Part shown: positions 44,589-54,150 of the stretch, piece by piece | How the letters are laid out: every line of letters begins with the position of its first letter | Position numbering within the stretch: position 1 is the first letter of the stretch | Translations under genes and position numbers: made by a program | Source of the DNA: Methanocalculus alkaliphilus | Lineage (GTDB): Archaea; Halobacteriota; Methanomicrobia; Methanomicrobiales; Methanocorpusculaceae | DNA: 64,000 bases | Direction: 5' to 3' | Assembly (NCBI RefSeq): GCF_024170505.1 | Contig: NZ_JALJYG010000013.1 | Coordinates: forward strand, 1-64,000 | Notes under the pieces: model-generated | Database searches by the model: none | Told to the model about the DNA's origin: nothing | Seen by the model: only the letters and a program-made list of their open reading frames with translations

Positions 44589-45805
44589 CCGACATTCCAG
44601 GAGGCCATATACTCCTCCTGCTCGGGGGTGAGGGTGTCGATGGTGCAGCCGAGGGATGCGAGTTTGATCCGTGCGATCTCCTCATCCATTGCCGTCGGTA
44701 CATCATGGACACCCGGGGCGAGGCTCTTTCCATGTTTGACCATGTATTCTGTTGAGAGTGCCTGGACTGCAAAGGAGAGATCCATCACCTCAATCGGGTG
44801 GCCCATCCCCTTTGGAACGGCGAGGTTCACAAGCCGTCCTTCTGCAAGGACGTGAATCTTCCGGTCCCCGAAGGTGTACGAGTCGATCCCGTCCCGGCGG
44901 CCGATCTCATCTGCGTTTGCATCAAGCCATGCGACATCAATCTCGACATTGAAGTGTCCTGCATTGCAGAGGATTGCACCATCACGCATCAGGGCAAACT
45001 CCGGCTCTTTCAGGATGCCGACATTCCCGGTTGTGGTGACGAAGAGTTCACCGATGGGTGCCGCCTCCCTGATCGTCATCACATCAAAACCGTCGAAGTG
45101 CGCCTGGAGGGCACGGCGGGGATCGATCTCGGTGACGATGACCCGTGCACCGAGTGCCCGTGCCTTCGTTGCAAGACCCCGGCCGCAGTACCCGTATCCG
45201 GCGACGACGAGATGTTTTCCTGCGATCAGGTTGTTGGTCGTTGCCATAATGGCAGTGAGCGCACTCTCGCCGGTGCCGTGGACATTGTCGAAGAAGTGCT
45301 TCATCGGGGTGTCGTTGACGGCAACCACCGGGAATTCGAGCTTTCCTTCTCCCGCCATCGACTTCAGCCGGTGGATCCCGGTCGTCGTCTCTTCACAGCC
45401 TCCGAGGACCCCGGGGAGGATGTCACGCCTGCCTGTATGGATATGGTGGATGAGATCCATCCCGTCATCGATGGTGATCGACGGTCGGGCATCAAGGACC
45501 TTGTCGATTGCGGCATAATACTCTTCATGTGAGCAGGCACGCTTCGCATAACAATGAATGTTCCCATCATTGAGTGCCTCTGCCACATCGTCCTGGGTCG
45601 AGAGCGGGTTGCAGCCGGTGATATGCACCTCTGCACCTCCTGCTGCAAGTGTCCGGGTGAGGACCGCGGTCTTCGCCTCGACATGGAGTGCCATCCCGAT
45701 GACGATCCCTTTCAATGGCTGTTCTCTGATAAAACGCTCCCGGATCTCCCTGAGAACCGGCATATACTGTTCCGCCCAGCGGATCTTTTCTTCACCTGTA
45801 TGCAT
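44582..45805 (-). CDS. ahcY: Adenosylhomocysteinase
   Basis: It splits S-adenosylhomocysteine (or, in many methanogens, S-inosylhomocysteine) to recycle the product of methyl transfer. The 407-residue product has VTGCNPLSTQDDVAEAL, the NAD loop VVAGYGYCGRGLATKARALG, and DGAILCNAGHFNVEID. It lies beside a SAM-dependent methyltransferase and near MAT, forming a methyl-cycle set on the same strand. Confidence 0.95.
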   Translation of the reverse strand: MHTGEEKIRWAEQYMPVLREIRERFIREQPLKGIVIGMALHVEAKTAVLTRTLAAGGAEVHITGCNPLSTQDDVAEALNDGNIHCYAKRACSHEEYYAAIDKVLDARPSITIDDGMDLIHHIHTGRRDILPGVLGGCEETTTGIHRLKSMAGEGKLEFPVVAVNDTPMKHFFDNVHGTGESALTAIMATTNNLIAGKHLVVAGYGYCGRGLATKARALGARVIVTEIDPRRALQAHFDGFDVMTIREAAPIGELFVTTTGNVGILKEPEFALMRDGAILCNAGHFNVEIDVAWLDANADEIGRRDGIDSYTFGDRKIHVLAEGRLVNLAVPKGMGHPIEVMDLSFAVQALSTEYMVKHGKSLAPGVHDVPTAMDEEIARIKLASLGCTIDTLTPEQEEYMASWNVGT

Positions 45806-45881
45806 TGTTTATCCCTGTCTGTATGAACTTCTCTTTATTCTGTTATCTTCCTTCTCTTTTCCTGTGGGAACTGCTTTTTGA

Positions 45882-46721
45882 TTATTCCTTCCGGAGACGG
45901 GCAACGAAGAGTGCCCAGCCGATCTTCTTCTCATAGCCCTTCTCGACCCAGAACCGGAGTCCCTCAAGGGCAGCGTCGATGATCCCAGCGGGAGCCCCTT
46001 TCTCGTTGATGAGTGTATCCCGTTTCCTCTCCACGATATCATGGACCTCCTGGTAGGATCGGGCCAGGTTGCCGCTCCCCAGATCCTGGATCTCAAGGAT
46101 CTCAAAGCCTGCTTCTCTCAGCTTCTCTTTATAAAGGTCGTGTGTGGCAATATTCGATGTCCTCACCCTGGCATAGACCCGTTCAGCCTCTTCACGGCTG
46201 AGGGTCTCCATCTCAAGGATGTCAGAGAAGACGAAGGTACCACCCGGTTTCAGGACACGTGCACACTCCCTGACGAGCTTTCCCTTATCCGGGCTGTGGA
46301 GCATCGCATCCTGGCTGACCAGGATATCAAACTCATCATCTGCGAAAGGCATGTTGTTGTAGTCCCCATCGACGACAGTGATCCTCCCGTCCAGACCCTC
46401 TTGTGCGTTCTTCATCCGGGCGTACGCATTCTCTTTCTCTGAAAGATTCAGCCCGAAGACCTTTTTGCAGTCAGTATTTTTGGCTATATACCGTGGAAGA
46501 CCGCAAAACCCGCTTCCGACATCGAGGATGACCGTCTGTGGGGTTATGGAGAGCCTCCCCACCAGATTCTCGTTTGCCTTGATTGCTGCTTCAAAGAAGT
46601 CATCGGTCTCATCAAAGATACCGAGATGGTGGTTCTCTCCACCCCAGCATTCTTTATACATCTCGTGAATTGCGCCATCGTAGAACTGTTGGGTGACTTC
46701 GATATATTCTTCTGATGTCAT
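45882..46721 (-). CDS. Sarcosine/dimethylglycine-type N-methyltransferase
   Basis: The 279-residue class I methyltransferase has motif I TVILDVGSGFCGLPRYIA, then NMPFADDEFDILVSQDAMLHSPD and ARVLKPGGTFVFSDI. The SQD-LHS pattern is shared with sarcosine/dimethylglycine methyltransferases that make glycine betaine. A strong GGAGGT precedes the ATG. The glycine-sarcosine partner enzyme is not in this window, so either it is elsewhere or the substrate differs. Confidence 0.8.
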   Translation of the reverse strand: MTSEEYIEVTQQFYDGAIHEMYKECWGGENHHLGIFDETDDFFEAAIKANENLVGRLSITPQTVILDVGSGFCGLPRYIAKNTDCKKVFGLNLSEKENAYARMKNAQEGLDGRITVVDGDYNNMPFADDEFDILVSQDAMLHSPDKGKLVRECARVLKPGGTFVFSDILEMETLSREEAERVYARVRTSNIATHDLYKEKLREAGFEILEIQDLGSGNLARSYQEVHDIVERKRDTLINEKGAPAGIIDAALEGLRFWVEKGYEKKIGWALFVARLRKE

Positions 46722-46794
46722 CAGATACCTCCAAATTGATTCTATTCTCTTTGTCTCATCGGATCAGCCGGTGGAATGACCGGAAAAAAAGGGG

Positions 46795-47667
46795 TTAGTT
46801 ATCTCCAATCCATCCATGGACTGTTGCCTGGTTGGCATTGATCCATGCCTGAGCGGCTTCCTCTGCCGGAGTTCCGGATTCGATATCGGTCATGACAGAT
46901 GCGATATCATCAGCGGTCCACTGGAAGCGTTCAAGGATTCCGTACGCCTCGGGATCATCCTCTCGAAGATCCATACGGGCAAGGGTGACGATGTCGTCAA
47001 ACTCTCCGTACTCCTTCCGTGGGTCGTCGAGGAACTTCAGATCGAAGCGTCCGAACTTCCAGTGCGGGCTCCATCCCGTCACTGCAACCCATTTCTCATT
47101 GTTGATGGAGGATCTGAGTTCGGCAGCCATGCCGGCACTGCTGCTTGCGACAAGTTTGTAATCGAGATCATAGCCTTCGATGGCATTCTCGGTCATCGTC
47201 ATGACACCTGCCCCCGGCTCGACACCGATGATCCGGTGATCAAATTTGTCGGCGACAGTGTTCATCTCCTCGATGGAGTCGATGGTGACATAGGCGGGGA
47301 CGACGATCCCATGCCGCCCTGATCCCTCGATATTTGCATTGACATAATCGATTCTGTCACCATACTCTTCCCAGAAGTGCTGATGAATATGCGGGAGCCA
47401 TGCATTCGTGGTGAAGTCGACATCACCGCTTGCAAGTGCTGCATAGAGCGGTCCTGCATCGACGGCGATGATCTCAACATCATATCCGGCCTGCGTAAAG
47501 ACCTCCTCAATGATATGGGTGCTGGCGATAGCACAGTCCCATGTGACATATCCTATTGAGATCTCTTTTCTTGGTTCTGCTTCGTCACCCATGCATCCAG
47601 CGATGAGGATGCCTGAGAGGATGAGAAGGCCCATACATACCGGGATACCAAACCTCTTCAAAATCAT
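46795..47667 (-). CDS. proX: Glycine betaine-type ABC transporter binding lipoprotein
   Basis: The 290-residue product has a signal peptide with lipobox (SGILIAGCMG) and an OpuAC/ProX domain: ISIGYVTWDCAIASTHIIEE, ASGDVDFTTNAWLPHIHQ, GVEPGAGVMTMTENAI. The aromatic residues in WDCA, NAWLP and GWSPHWKFGRF fit a cation-binding cage for betaine-like compounds. No permease or ATPase genes adjoin, so it either works with a transporter encoded elsewhere or binds for sensing. ATG 47667 begins the signal peptide. Confidence 0.88.
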   Translation of the reverse strand: MILKRFGIPVCMGLLILSGILIAGCMGDEAEPRKEISIGYVTWDCAIASTHIIEEVFTQAGYDVEIIAVDAGPLYAALASGDVDFTTNAWLPHIHQHFWEEYGDRIDYVNANIEGSGRHGIVVPAYVTIDSIEEMNTVADKFDHRIIGVEPGAGVMTMTENAIEGYDLDYKLVASSSAGMAAELRSSINNEKWVAVTGWSPHWKFGRFDLKFLDDPRKEYGEFDDIVTLARMDLREDDPEAYGILERFQWTADDIASVMTDIESGTPAEEAAQAWINANQATVHGWIGDN

Positions 47668-48015
47668 AATGAAACTCCGTTCACCCCGGTTATCCGGTGA
47701 TGAACAAAAGGCCATATCAGACCGATACCAGTTTAGATACCCCTTATTCAAAGTATTTATTGGGTACCTTTATATCAAATGAGGTTTTTCGGGGTGTATT
47801 TCTCAAACAATGACCAAAATAGAGGATTTCTTCTGGCCTGATCTCTCTCTTCCCTCATGAAAGCTATGCAGAATGGCACCCCCTTCTGAATATGGCGTGG
47901 GATAACCGCTCTCTTCCGGATATATAGGATATAGGTGCTTCTTCTTCCAGTAGCGACTGGAATACTCCTTTGAAACGGCTGCGCGAGTCGTTCTGATGAG
48001 AAAAAAAGTGATTTT
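47668..48015. promoter_or_regulatory. Intergenic region with the proX promoter
   Basis: On the minus strand TTGATATAAAGG (about 47769-47780) is a clear TATA box; transcription would start near 47745, giving a leader of about 80 bases for the binding-protein gene. The rest of the 348-base gap has no convincing ORF or RNA. Confidence 0.55.
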
Positions 48016-49200
48016 TCAGTGTTTGTTATGGATCCCTTTGATCAGGATCATCGGTGTGCCGGCATCTGCGGAACCACTGACGAGGTCGGCAAGGCTTGCC
48101 AGAACGTCCTTCATATTCCGGGGTGTCGTCCCTTCACATTCGATACAGTGGATCTCCCGTGCACGTTTGTACTCTTCCTCAAGGAGTTTTGTTATCTCTT
48201 CTTCTGATCTCCCCTCGGCATGGAACATATCAACCAGGTACTTCATCTTGAATCCCTCACGGAGGCTGTCGCCGATCCCCGGGGTGGCGCCGAAGGTGGT
48301 AATCGGGTCGGCGAGTTCGTAGATGCCGCTACTTGGATCTTTATATGCTCCATCACCGTAGACGATAATCTCAAGATGCTTGCCGGTCTTCTTCAGGATC
48401 GCATCCTGAAGGGTGCAGGCGAAGAGATCGGCGAGATGCGGGGCCAACTTCAGCCTCTCCTCCGAGGACATGTTACTCCCGAGGAGTCCCCATTCGGAAC
48501 CTGGTAATGAGGTCCCCTTGCTGCAGATATCCTGAAGGGTGCAGCAGTTGGGTATGAGAGCAGAGAGTGCTGCCCTTGTCTTCTCCCGTGTATGAATGTC
48601 GGCAGCGATGACGCCATCAGGAGTGAAGTCTGCGATCCGTGTCGGATCATTGCAGAGGAAGACGGTCGGTGTGGCTCCTGCCTCCCGGATGATCGACTCA
48701 TACAGGCCGATGTAGTTGACCCCGGTCAGCGGGTGGGTGAACTCCCGTGGAAGGTCGCCGGACCTGATCAGGCCTCCATGCTTCTCCCCAAGCTCTATTG
48801 CCACATCTGCCGGGATTATCTGGTTCCCTACCTCATCGTCCGGGAAGGAGAGCTGGACGATCACCTCACCGTGTGGGACCGCCCGGGCAATGCTCTTTAA
48901 TATGGGGGAGAACCGGTTGCGGCTCGCGATGGGGAAGACCACGCCAATCCTGCTCTCCGGGGTGAGGGAGAGGAGGCTTCGGATCTCTGCTGCGACATCG
49001 TCGATGTTGACAAAATTATTCTGGGCACGGGCAACGATCGATTCGGTGATGGCAAGGACATCACAGTCCTCAAGCATCCCGTCTGCATCCATTCTTGTGA
49101 TATCCGCAAGGATCATCTCCTGCAGATCTGTTCCCGGCACGATAACCCCCATTTTGATGCCGAATGCACAGGGTCCGATATAGTCTGGTAATTGAAACAT
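48016..49200 (-). CDS. F420-0:L-glutamate ligase (CofE)-like protein
   Basis: The 394-residue product belongs to the CofE-like family (MFQLPDYIGPCAFGIKMGVI; DVLAITESIVARAQNNF; SRIGVVFPIASRNRFS) but is much longer than the ~250 residues of F420-synthesising CofE. Its position between MAT and osmolyte genes rather than F420 genes suggests another gamma-glutamylation-type substrate. It follows MAT by 93 bases on the same strand. Confidence 0.78.
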   Translation of the reverse strand: MFQLPDYIGPCAFGIKMGVIVPGTDLQEMILADITRMDADGMLEDCDVLAITESIVARAQNNFVNIDDVAAEIRSLLSLTPESRIGVVFPIASRNRFSPILKSIARAVPHGEVIVQLSFPDDEVGNQIIPADVAIELGEKHGGLIRSGDLPREFTHPLTGVNYIGLYESIIREAGATPTVFLCNDPTRIADFTPDGVIAADIHTREKTRAALSALIPNCCTLQDICSKGTSLPGSEWGLLGSNMSSEERLKLAPHLADLFACTLQDAILKKTGKHLEIIVYGDGAYKDPSSGIYELADPITTFGATPGIGDSLREGFKMKYLVDMFHAEGRSEEEITKLLEEEYKRAREIHCIECEGTTPRNMKDVLASLADLVSGSADAGTPMILIKGIHNKH

Positions 49201-49293
49201 CTGATTCCCTCTCTATTAAATCTGGTATTCTATCGGAGATAAGCTATGATGATCGCTGGCTGGAGGAAGGTTCCTCCAGCCGCACTCCGCCTC

Positions 49294-50499
49294 TCAAAAG
49301 GTCTTCAGTTCGCCTTTGATGACCTTCTCGGTGATACTGGTGATGTTTGCCAGCCTCTCATTGACGATCTCCTCAACATCACGGGAGAGTGCGGCAAAGT
49401 CAGCCTCCTTCTCCGGGATGATCTGAACGCCGGCGACAAGGGGCTGGTCGATGGGCTTTCCGATCTGGGAGAGGAGACGGACGTACATCTCGGTGATCCC
49501 GTCGACCTTCATGCAGGCCTCCTGTGCGATCTCGGTGGCGAGGAGATTGTAAATCTTCCCGATATGGTTGATCGGGTTCTTCCCGCTTGCAGCCTCCATG
49601 CTCATCGGCCGGTTCGGGGTGATGAGCCCGTTGATCCGGTTGCCACGCCCGACGGAGCCGTCATCCCCCATCTCTGCGGAGGTGCCGTTTACGGTGAGGA
49701 AGATGCTGTTATTTTTGATGTCATCGGCAGTGTTTACGGCAACCTCGACCTTCCTGCCGGTGTGCTTCCGGGCAACTGCCTTGAGCTCCTCCTGCATGAG
49801 GGCGGTCATGTTGACATAGTCGTCCATGGATGAGCAGTACCGGTCCACCATTGCCGAGGCGATGGTGAAGGTCATCTGGTCGCCGTTTCGGAGTCCCATG
49901 ATCTTGATGTCATAGCCGATCATCGGATGCTTTGGGCGAAGCGTATCAGCGATCTCCTGGTTCATGGCGAGGATAATCTGTTCGACCTCGGAGAAGGGGG
50001 CATGTCCGACACCAAACGAGGTGTCATTGGCACGCGGGATCGGGCTGGCTCCTGATGGCTTGAAGACATCCCGGAGATCGGTTGAACCATCCCCCATCCT
50101 GCAGTCCACAATGATGTCCCGGTCCATGTTCAGGGTCGGGAGGGTCTCTGCAATATACTTCCGTGCTGCCTCGACAGAGATTGCATCGGTCGGGATGACA
50201 TGGCCTTCAAACTGTTTGGTTGCCCTGCCTGTCAGGAGGAGATAGATCGGCCGGACGATCTTTCCGCCGCCAAACGAGGGGATGGAGGCACCTGCAACGA
50301 CCTCGCCCTGATCGGTGTTATGGTGGAGGACACCGTCGCAGCGGTCTTCGTACTCCTGGCAGAGTGCCCGGCTGACCGCTTCGGCGACGCCATCGGCGAT
50401 GCTGTCGGGGTGGCCGATACACTTGCGCTCGACGAGTTCGATCTGCTGCTCTTCAATCGGTGTCTGGTCCAGGGATACAACATTGATGGTGCGTTTCAT
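49294..50499 (-). CDS. mat: Methionine adenosyltransferase, archaeal type
   Basis: It makes S-adenosylmethionine. The 401-residue product has the archaeal-class pattern: [58 protein letters not shown], and [23 protein letters not shown] 50499 (MKRTINVV) is chosen over 50511 because GAGG lies at the right distance before it. Confidence 0.95.
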   Translation of the reverse strand: MKRTINVVSLDQTPIEEQQIELVERKCIGHPDSIADGVAEAVSRALCQEYEDRCDGVLHHNTDQGEVVAGASIPSFGGGKIVRPIYLLLTGRATKQFEGHVIPTDAISVEAARKYIAETLPTLNMDRDIIVDCRMGDGSTDLRDVFKPSGASPIPRANDTSFGVGHAPFSEVEQIILAMNQEIADTLRPKHPMIGYDIKIMGLRNGDQMTFTIASAMVDRYCSSMDDYVNMTALMQEELKAVARKHTGRKVEVAVNTADDIKNNSIFLTVNGTSAEMGDDGSVGRGNRINGLITPNRPMSMEAASGKNPINHIGKIYNLLATEIAQEACMKVDGITEMYVRLLSQIGKPIDQPLVAGVQIIPEKEADFAALSRDVEEIVNERLANITSITEKVIKGELKTF

Positions 50500-50853
50500 A
50501 AAAAGCCTCATTTGTGGGTCATCTTGTACTGAATACTGGGAAAATGACCTTTATTCTACTATTACCCCGCCGAGTGACAAATAGCTTCTGCCTTACTCCC
50601 CGAGATCCGGGATATGGTACAAAAGCAGTCTGGGAGCTTGTCGTGCAATCTGTTGGAGTACCTCCTTGTATGGAGGCTATGTCCTTCGTATTGGCTCTCT
50701 TTTTAGGAATCAGAGGTTATATATCCCGTATTGTAGCAGATTCCACAGCATTGTCCGTCTGTACCTTCATTCATTACAGGCAGGTGCGCAGGTTCTTTGA
50801 CCCCTTCTGCTCTTCCTCGCATATTCCTGCATCTGGATCGACCAAGAAGGGGG
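50500..50853. other. 354-base gap without a gene
   Basis: No ORF here shows coding character. It carries a short hairpin (CCTCC-TTGTA-TGGAGG near 50670) and probably the MAT promoter in its first 80 bases. I see no RNA gene or repeat. Confidence 0.4.
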
Positions 50854-51456
50854 CTACCGGTCCCTGGCTATGATGAACGAGAGCTTCTCACCATCGGGTA
50901 TCGTAAGGATGAGATGGTGTGCATAGGCCGCTGCGAGGAGGGAGCCGATGGTATTTGCAAGCATATCCAGGGCCGTGTCAATATACCCGTGATTATAGGA
51001 TGATTGAAAGATGCTGTCGATGAACAACTCGCCGATCTCCCAGACGGCACCAAGGAGGAAGACGAGGATGATGATCCCAAGGTAGATCCCCGGAGGGCGT
51101 ACCCCGACTCCCCGGAGACTGAGGATGCAGAATACAGTGAAGATGATCAGCCCGAGTGCAAATCCTGAAGCGAGGTGGGCTATCTTGTCATACCATGGAG
51201 CATATATCCAGTAGTACCGGGCGATTCCCCCGGCACTGTGGATGAGGAGTGCCAGTCCAACAGCTCCCTTTGTGCCGGTGGGGAGATCTATCGAGAGATA
51301 CCATTCAATACCAAATGGAAGGATGATGAGAGCAATGGTGAGGAGGACGAAGAGAACCCTGAGCATATCCTGATGAAGGTATGCCTGTATGAGATATCCG
51401 ATGAGGATGATCTGGATCAGGATGACTGCTGCGGATTCAATTGCTTTTATTTTCAT
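50854..51456 (-). CDS. DUF2238/VanZ-like membrane protein
   Basis: The 200-residue product has six predicted membrane helices and the pattern YDKIAHLASGFALGLIIF, AVWEIGELFIDSIFQ, DTALDMLANTIGSLLAA, shared with DUF2238 (YjdF-like) proteins. Function unknown. Monocistronic. Confidence 0.75.
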   Translation of the reverse strand: MKIKAIESAAVILIQIILIGYLIQAYLHQDMLRVLFVLLTIALIILPFGIEWYLSIDLPTGTKGAVGLALLIHSAGGIARYYWIYAPWYDKIAHLASGFALGLIIFTVFCILSLRGVGVRPPGIYLGIIILVFLLGAVWEIGELFIDSIFQSSYNHGYIDTALDMLANTIGSLLAAAYAHHLILTIPDGEKLSFIIARDR

Positions 51457-51554
51457 TAAAAAGCACGTGATTAGGTCTATTGGATCTATTTTATAATTAT
51501 CGGTCGGGGTGAAGAGGGATACAAGCAGTTATGGTGCACCGGGCAGAATAGTGG

Positions 51555-52850
51555 ATGATGGCCGCACCGATCCGCTATCCCGCCTCCACGTTTGATATCT
51601 TCAATGTCTCATTCGAGCGTTTCTTTGATCCGGCGATGCACAGGATTGTTGTCTTTGATGGCGCCCTCGATGCCGGGGTTCTCCGGGAGGCGACGATGCT
51701 GCTGATCGGATCGAATCCGTACCTTGGAGCACGGTTTGCTGAGGATGGCGATCTCCCGGTCTGGGAGGCAATCCCCGAGGATGCCTGGGCGATGGCATTC
51801 TCGGTTGTGACCGGGGCCGGGGATGGACCCCTCCCCCGCCCCCCGCCACCCATCGATCCCCGGAAGGGACCGCAGGTGCTGGTGAGGCTGTACCGCAGGG
51901 GGGATGGCGATACCCTTTCTGTCACCTGCCACCATGGGTTCTGTGATGCCGGTGGGCTTGGGATCGTCACCCGGCAGCTTCTTTCAATCTACCGGAATCT
52001 GATGAAAGATCCGGCATACCGGCCCCCCAGGCTTGATTCCTATGACCGGGGGATGGATCAGATCCTCGATCTCTACACGGAGGATGAACGGCGGCAGGCA
52101 CTCCGGGATGAGGAGCCCTTCATCGACCGGTGGGGCTTTCCGTATGCATACACCGGCAGAGGGGAGCCGAAGATCGCATACCGGAGATTTTCACAAGAAC
52201 GGCTCGATGCTGTGAAGGCGTTTGGACGGAAGCATGGGGCAACGGTAAATGATATCCTCATCGGCTGTTACTTCCTGGCTCTCAAAAAGATACGGGCCGA
52301 TTTGTGTGATCATGGCGAACCTCGGTCGATCATGAGCTCTGCCGATCTCCGGCGGCACCACTGCATGGATACCGGCGATCTCCCAAGGAATTCGTCGGTA
52401 TCCTTTCAGATCACGCTTTCTCTCGATGAGGGTGCGGGGCTTGCGGATATCATCGGCGAGGTGACGGCGGTGATGGCCCGGAAGAAGCAGCGGGATCTCG
52501 GCCTTGCCTGCATCCTCTTCTATGAGACGCTTCTGGAGGGGGGGATGCCTGCTGTGGAAGAGTTCTTTGATGCGATCGCCCGGGGCCATGCCGAGGAGGG
52601 GCTGAAGAACCCGGTCTTCTCAAATCTGGGTATTATTGATCCTGATGATCTCACCGGGGGAGAAGATCTCCTCCCGGAGATCCGGGATGTCCAGACCCTC
52701 CCCTGCGTCTGCTGGCCGTATGGGTTTCTCCTCGTCGCCTCCACCTTCAGGGGGAGGCTGACGCTGATGACGGGATATGAGGAGGGGCCCTATGCGACGG
52801 AGACGGTGGAGCGGTTCCTCGGATGTATGGATGCGTATCTGCCGGGATAG
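51555..52850 (+). CDS. Stand-alone condensation-domain-like acyltransferase
   Basis: The 431-residue product resembles NRPS-condensation/PapA-type acyltransferases: CHHGFCDAGGLGIVTRQLL corresponds to the HHxxxDG motif with Ala for Gly, and an N-terminal PASTFDIFNVSFERFFDPA opens the fold. A second conserved area is KKIRADLCDHGEPRSIMSSADL. Substrate unknown; membrane-lipid or secondary-metabolite acylation is possible. A second Met follows the first, so start is uncertain by one codon. Confidence 0.72.
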   Translation: MMAAPIRYPASTFDIFNVSFERFFDPAMHRIVVFDGALDAGVLREATMLLIGSNPYLGARFAEDGDLPVWEAIPEDAWAMAFSVVTGAGDGPLPRPPPPIDPRKGPQVLVRLYRRGDGDTLSVTCHHGFCDAGGLGIVTRQLLSIYRNLMKDPAYRPPRLDSYDRGMDQILDLYTEDERRQALRDEEPFIDRWGFPYAYTGRGEPKIAYRRFSQERLDAVKAFGRKHGATVNDILIGCYFLALKKIRADLCDHGEPRSIMSSADLRRHHCMDTGDLPRNSSVSFQITLSLDEGAGLADIIGEVTAVMARKKQRDLGLACILFYETLLEGGMPAVEEFFDAIARGHAEEGLKNPVFSNLGIIDPDDLTGGEDLLPEIRDVQTLPCVCWPYGFLLVASTFRGRLTLMTGYEEGPYATETVERFLGCMDAYLPG

Positions 52851-52930
52851 GAGGGGGGCTCTTCTCATTCCGGAAAGCTCTTTCTTCTCCTGCATCTTAT
52901 GGTGCGATCATCTGAATACGAGAGGATACC

Positions 52931-53752
52931 ATGCAGCAGCTGACAACCATCGCCCGCCCCGTCGATCCCTCGTATCCGACGAACCGGGCGATCATCATCC
53001 TGATACTCCTGGTCTTCGCCGGAGGCTCAGGTGTGTATCTGTACCTGGGATCCGCTCCGTCTGAATCGTTCATCTCGGGGCTGGTCGCAGCAGTCGTCGT
53101 CTTTCTTGCATGGGCCATCGCCAGGGAGCTCGACCCTGACCCGGAGTATGCCGCCTTTCTTCCGGCTGCGATATCCATCCCTCTCCTTGTCTTCATTCCG
53201 GTCCATGGCCTCCTTGCACCACTCTTCCTCCTCCTCCTTCTCCGGGTGGTGAACCGGACGACCGGTCTGCCGGCTGGAGTCCTCGATTCTGCCGCCATCC
53301 TCCTCCTCTCCGGATGGCTGGTCTCTGCCGGGGTATGGATTGCGGGACCGGCAGCGGCTGCTGCATTCCTCCTTGACTGGCGGTTGCGGAGCGGCAACCC
53401 CCGGCAGATCTGGTTTGCGGCCGGGACGCTCCTTGTGATGCTGTCTATTCTGATGAGGGGCGGGGGGGGTCTCGCCGGGGCGGATCTGCCTGCCACTTCG
53501 TCGGGCTTTCTCCTGCTCCTCGCCGCCCCCCTTCTCTTTGGTATCGTCATCCTCAGGGGGGCTTCGATCCGTTCCCGGGATGATCGGGGGCATGGGGTAC
53601 TTGATGAGATGCGGGTGCAGACGGCCAGGGTCCTCGGCCTCACGGTTGTTCTGGTCTCGGTTGCCGCCGGTGCGATGAACCTCGTCTTCCCGGCATGGGC
53701 TGCGCTGGTGGGCCTTGGGATATATGGCGCTATCCGGTGGGTGGTACCATAG
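52931..53752 (+). CDS. Membrane protein, unknown
   Basis: The 273-residue product has seven to eight predicted membrane helices starting with AIIIILILLVFAGGSGVYLY and ending with a pair around LVFPAWAALVGLGIYGAIR. No charged motif or family is recognised. It follows the condensation-domain gene by 80 bases on the same strand and may belong to the same transcript. Confidence 0.7.
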   Translation: MQQLTTIARPVDPSYPTNRAIIILILLVFAGGSGVYLYLGSAPSESFISGLVAAVVVFLAWAIARELDPDPEYAAFLPAAISIPLLVFIPVHGLLAPLFLLLLLRVVNRTTGLPAGVLDSAAILLLSGWLVSAGVWIAGPAAAAAFLLDWRLRSGNPRQIWFAAGTLLVMLSILMRGGGGLAGADLPATSSGFLLLLAAPLLFGIVILRGASIRSRDDRGHGVLDEMRVQTARVLGLTVVLVSVAAGAMNLVFPAWAALVGLGIYGAIRWVVP

Positions 53753-53858
53753 CCCGGTTTCCGGGGTGAGAAAAGAGGTGGCGTCTCTGGCAGCCGCCAC
53801 CGAAGGGATGCAGTTTATGGGTGGGAGAGGGGTATGTGGTATGGAATGGGGGTGTTGA

Positions 53859-53999
53859 TCAGCCCTGCTTATACTCGCAGTACTGGCAGAGGGGGCAGGG
53901 ATAGATCTTCTCATCCGCAGACTCAAGGTTAATCGACTTTCCACACTTCTTGCAGACGTATCTGCCTGGTCCTGGCTGGTCGCCACACGTTACTGTCAT
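53859..53999 (-). CDS. Small zinc-ribbon / rubredoxin-like protein
   Basis: A 46-codon ORF encodes MTVTCGDQPGPGRYVCKKCG, then DEKIYPCPLCQYCEYKQG. Two CxxC knuckles (CKKC and CPLC) spaced by about 19 residues match the small zinc-ribbon proteins common in methanogens. It is too short for most ORF callers. It lies on the strand opposite the prenyltransferase, whose start must therefore be downstream. Confidence 0.8.
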   Translation of the reverse strand: MTVTCGDQPGPGRYVCKKCGKSINLESADEKIYPCPLCQYCEYKQG

Positions 54000-54150
54000 A
54001 ATGAATAGTTCGGATGTTTACGAATATATATTTTGTGGATGGATGTACGGGGTCTCTTCGACGATAGACGAGCATTCCGGGGTGGGCGGCAAATGGTGGT
54101 CCGGCATTCCCATGATAAACTATAAAGCCGGTTCCGATGCTCTTCTTATC

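Noticed and set aside
47930-48010. A possible small C/D-box RNA (TGATGA near 47994, hairpin-like bases before it)
   Set aside because: Only one box is convincing and no D box stands at a suitable distance; not enough to call an RNA gene.
50514-50873. A 119-codon plus-strand frame in the gap beside MAT
   Set aside because: Irregular composition, overlap with the next gene's antisense strand and no recognisable motif.
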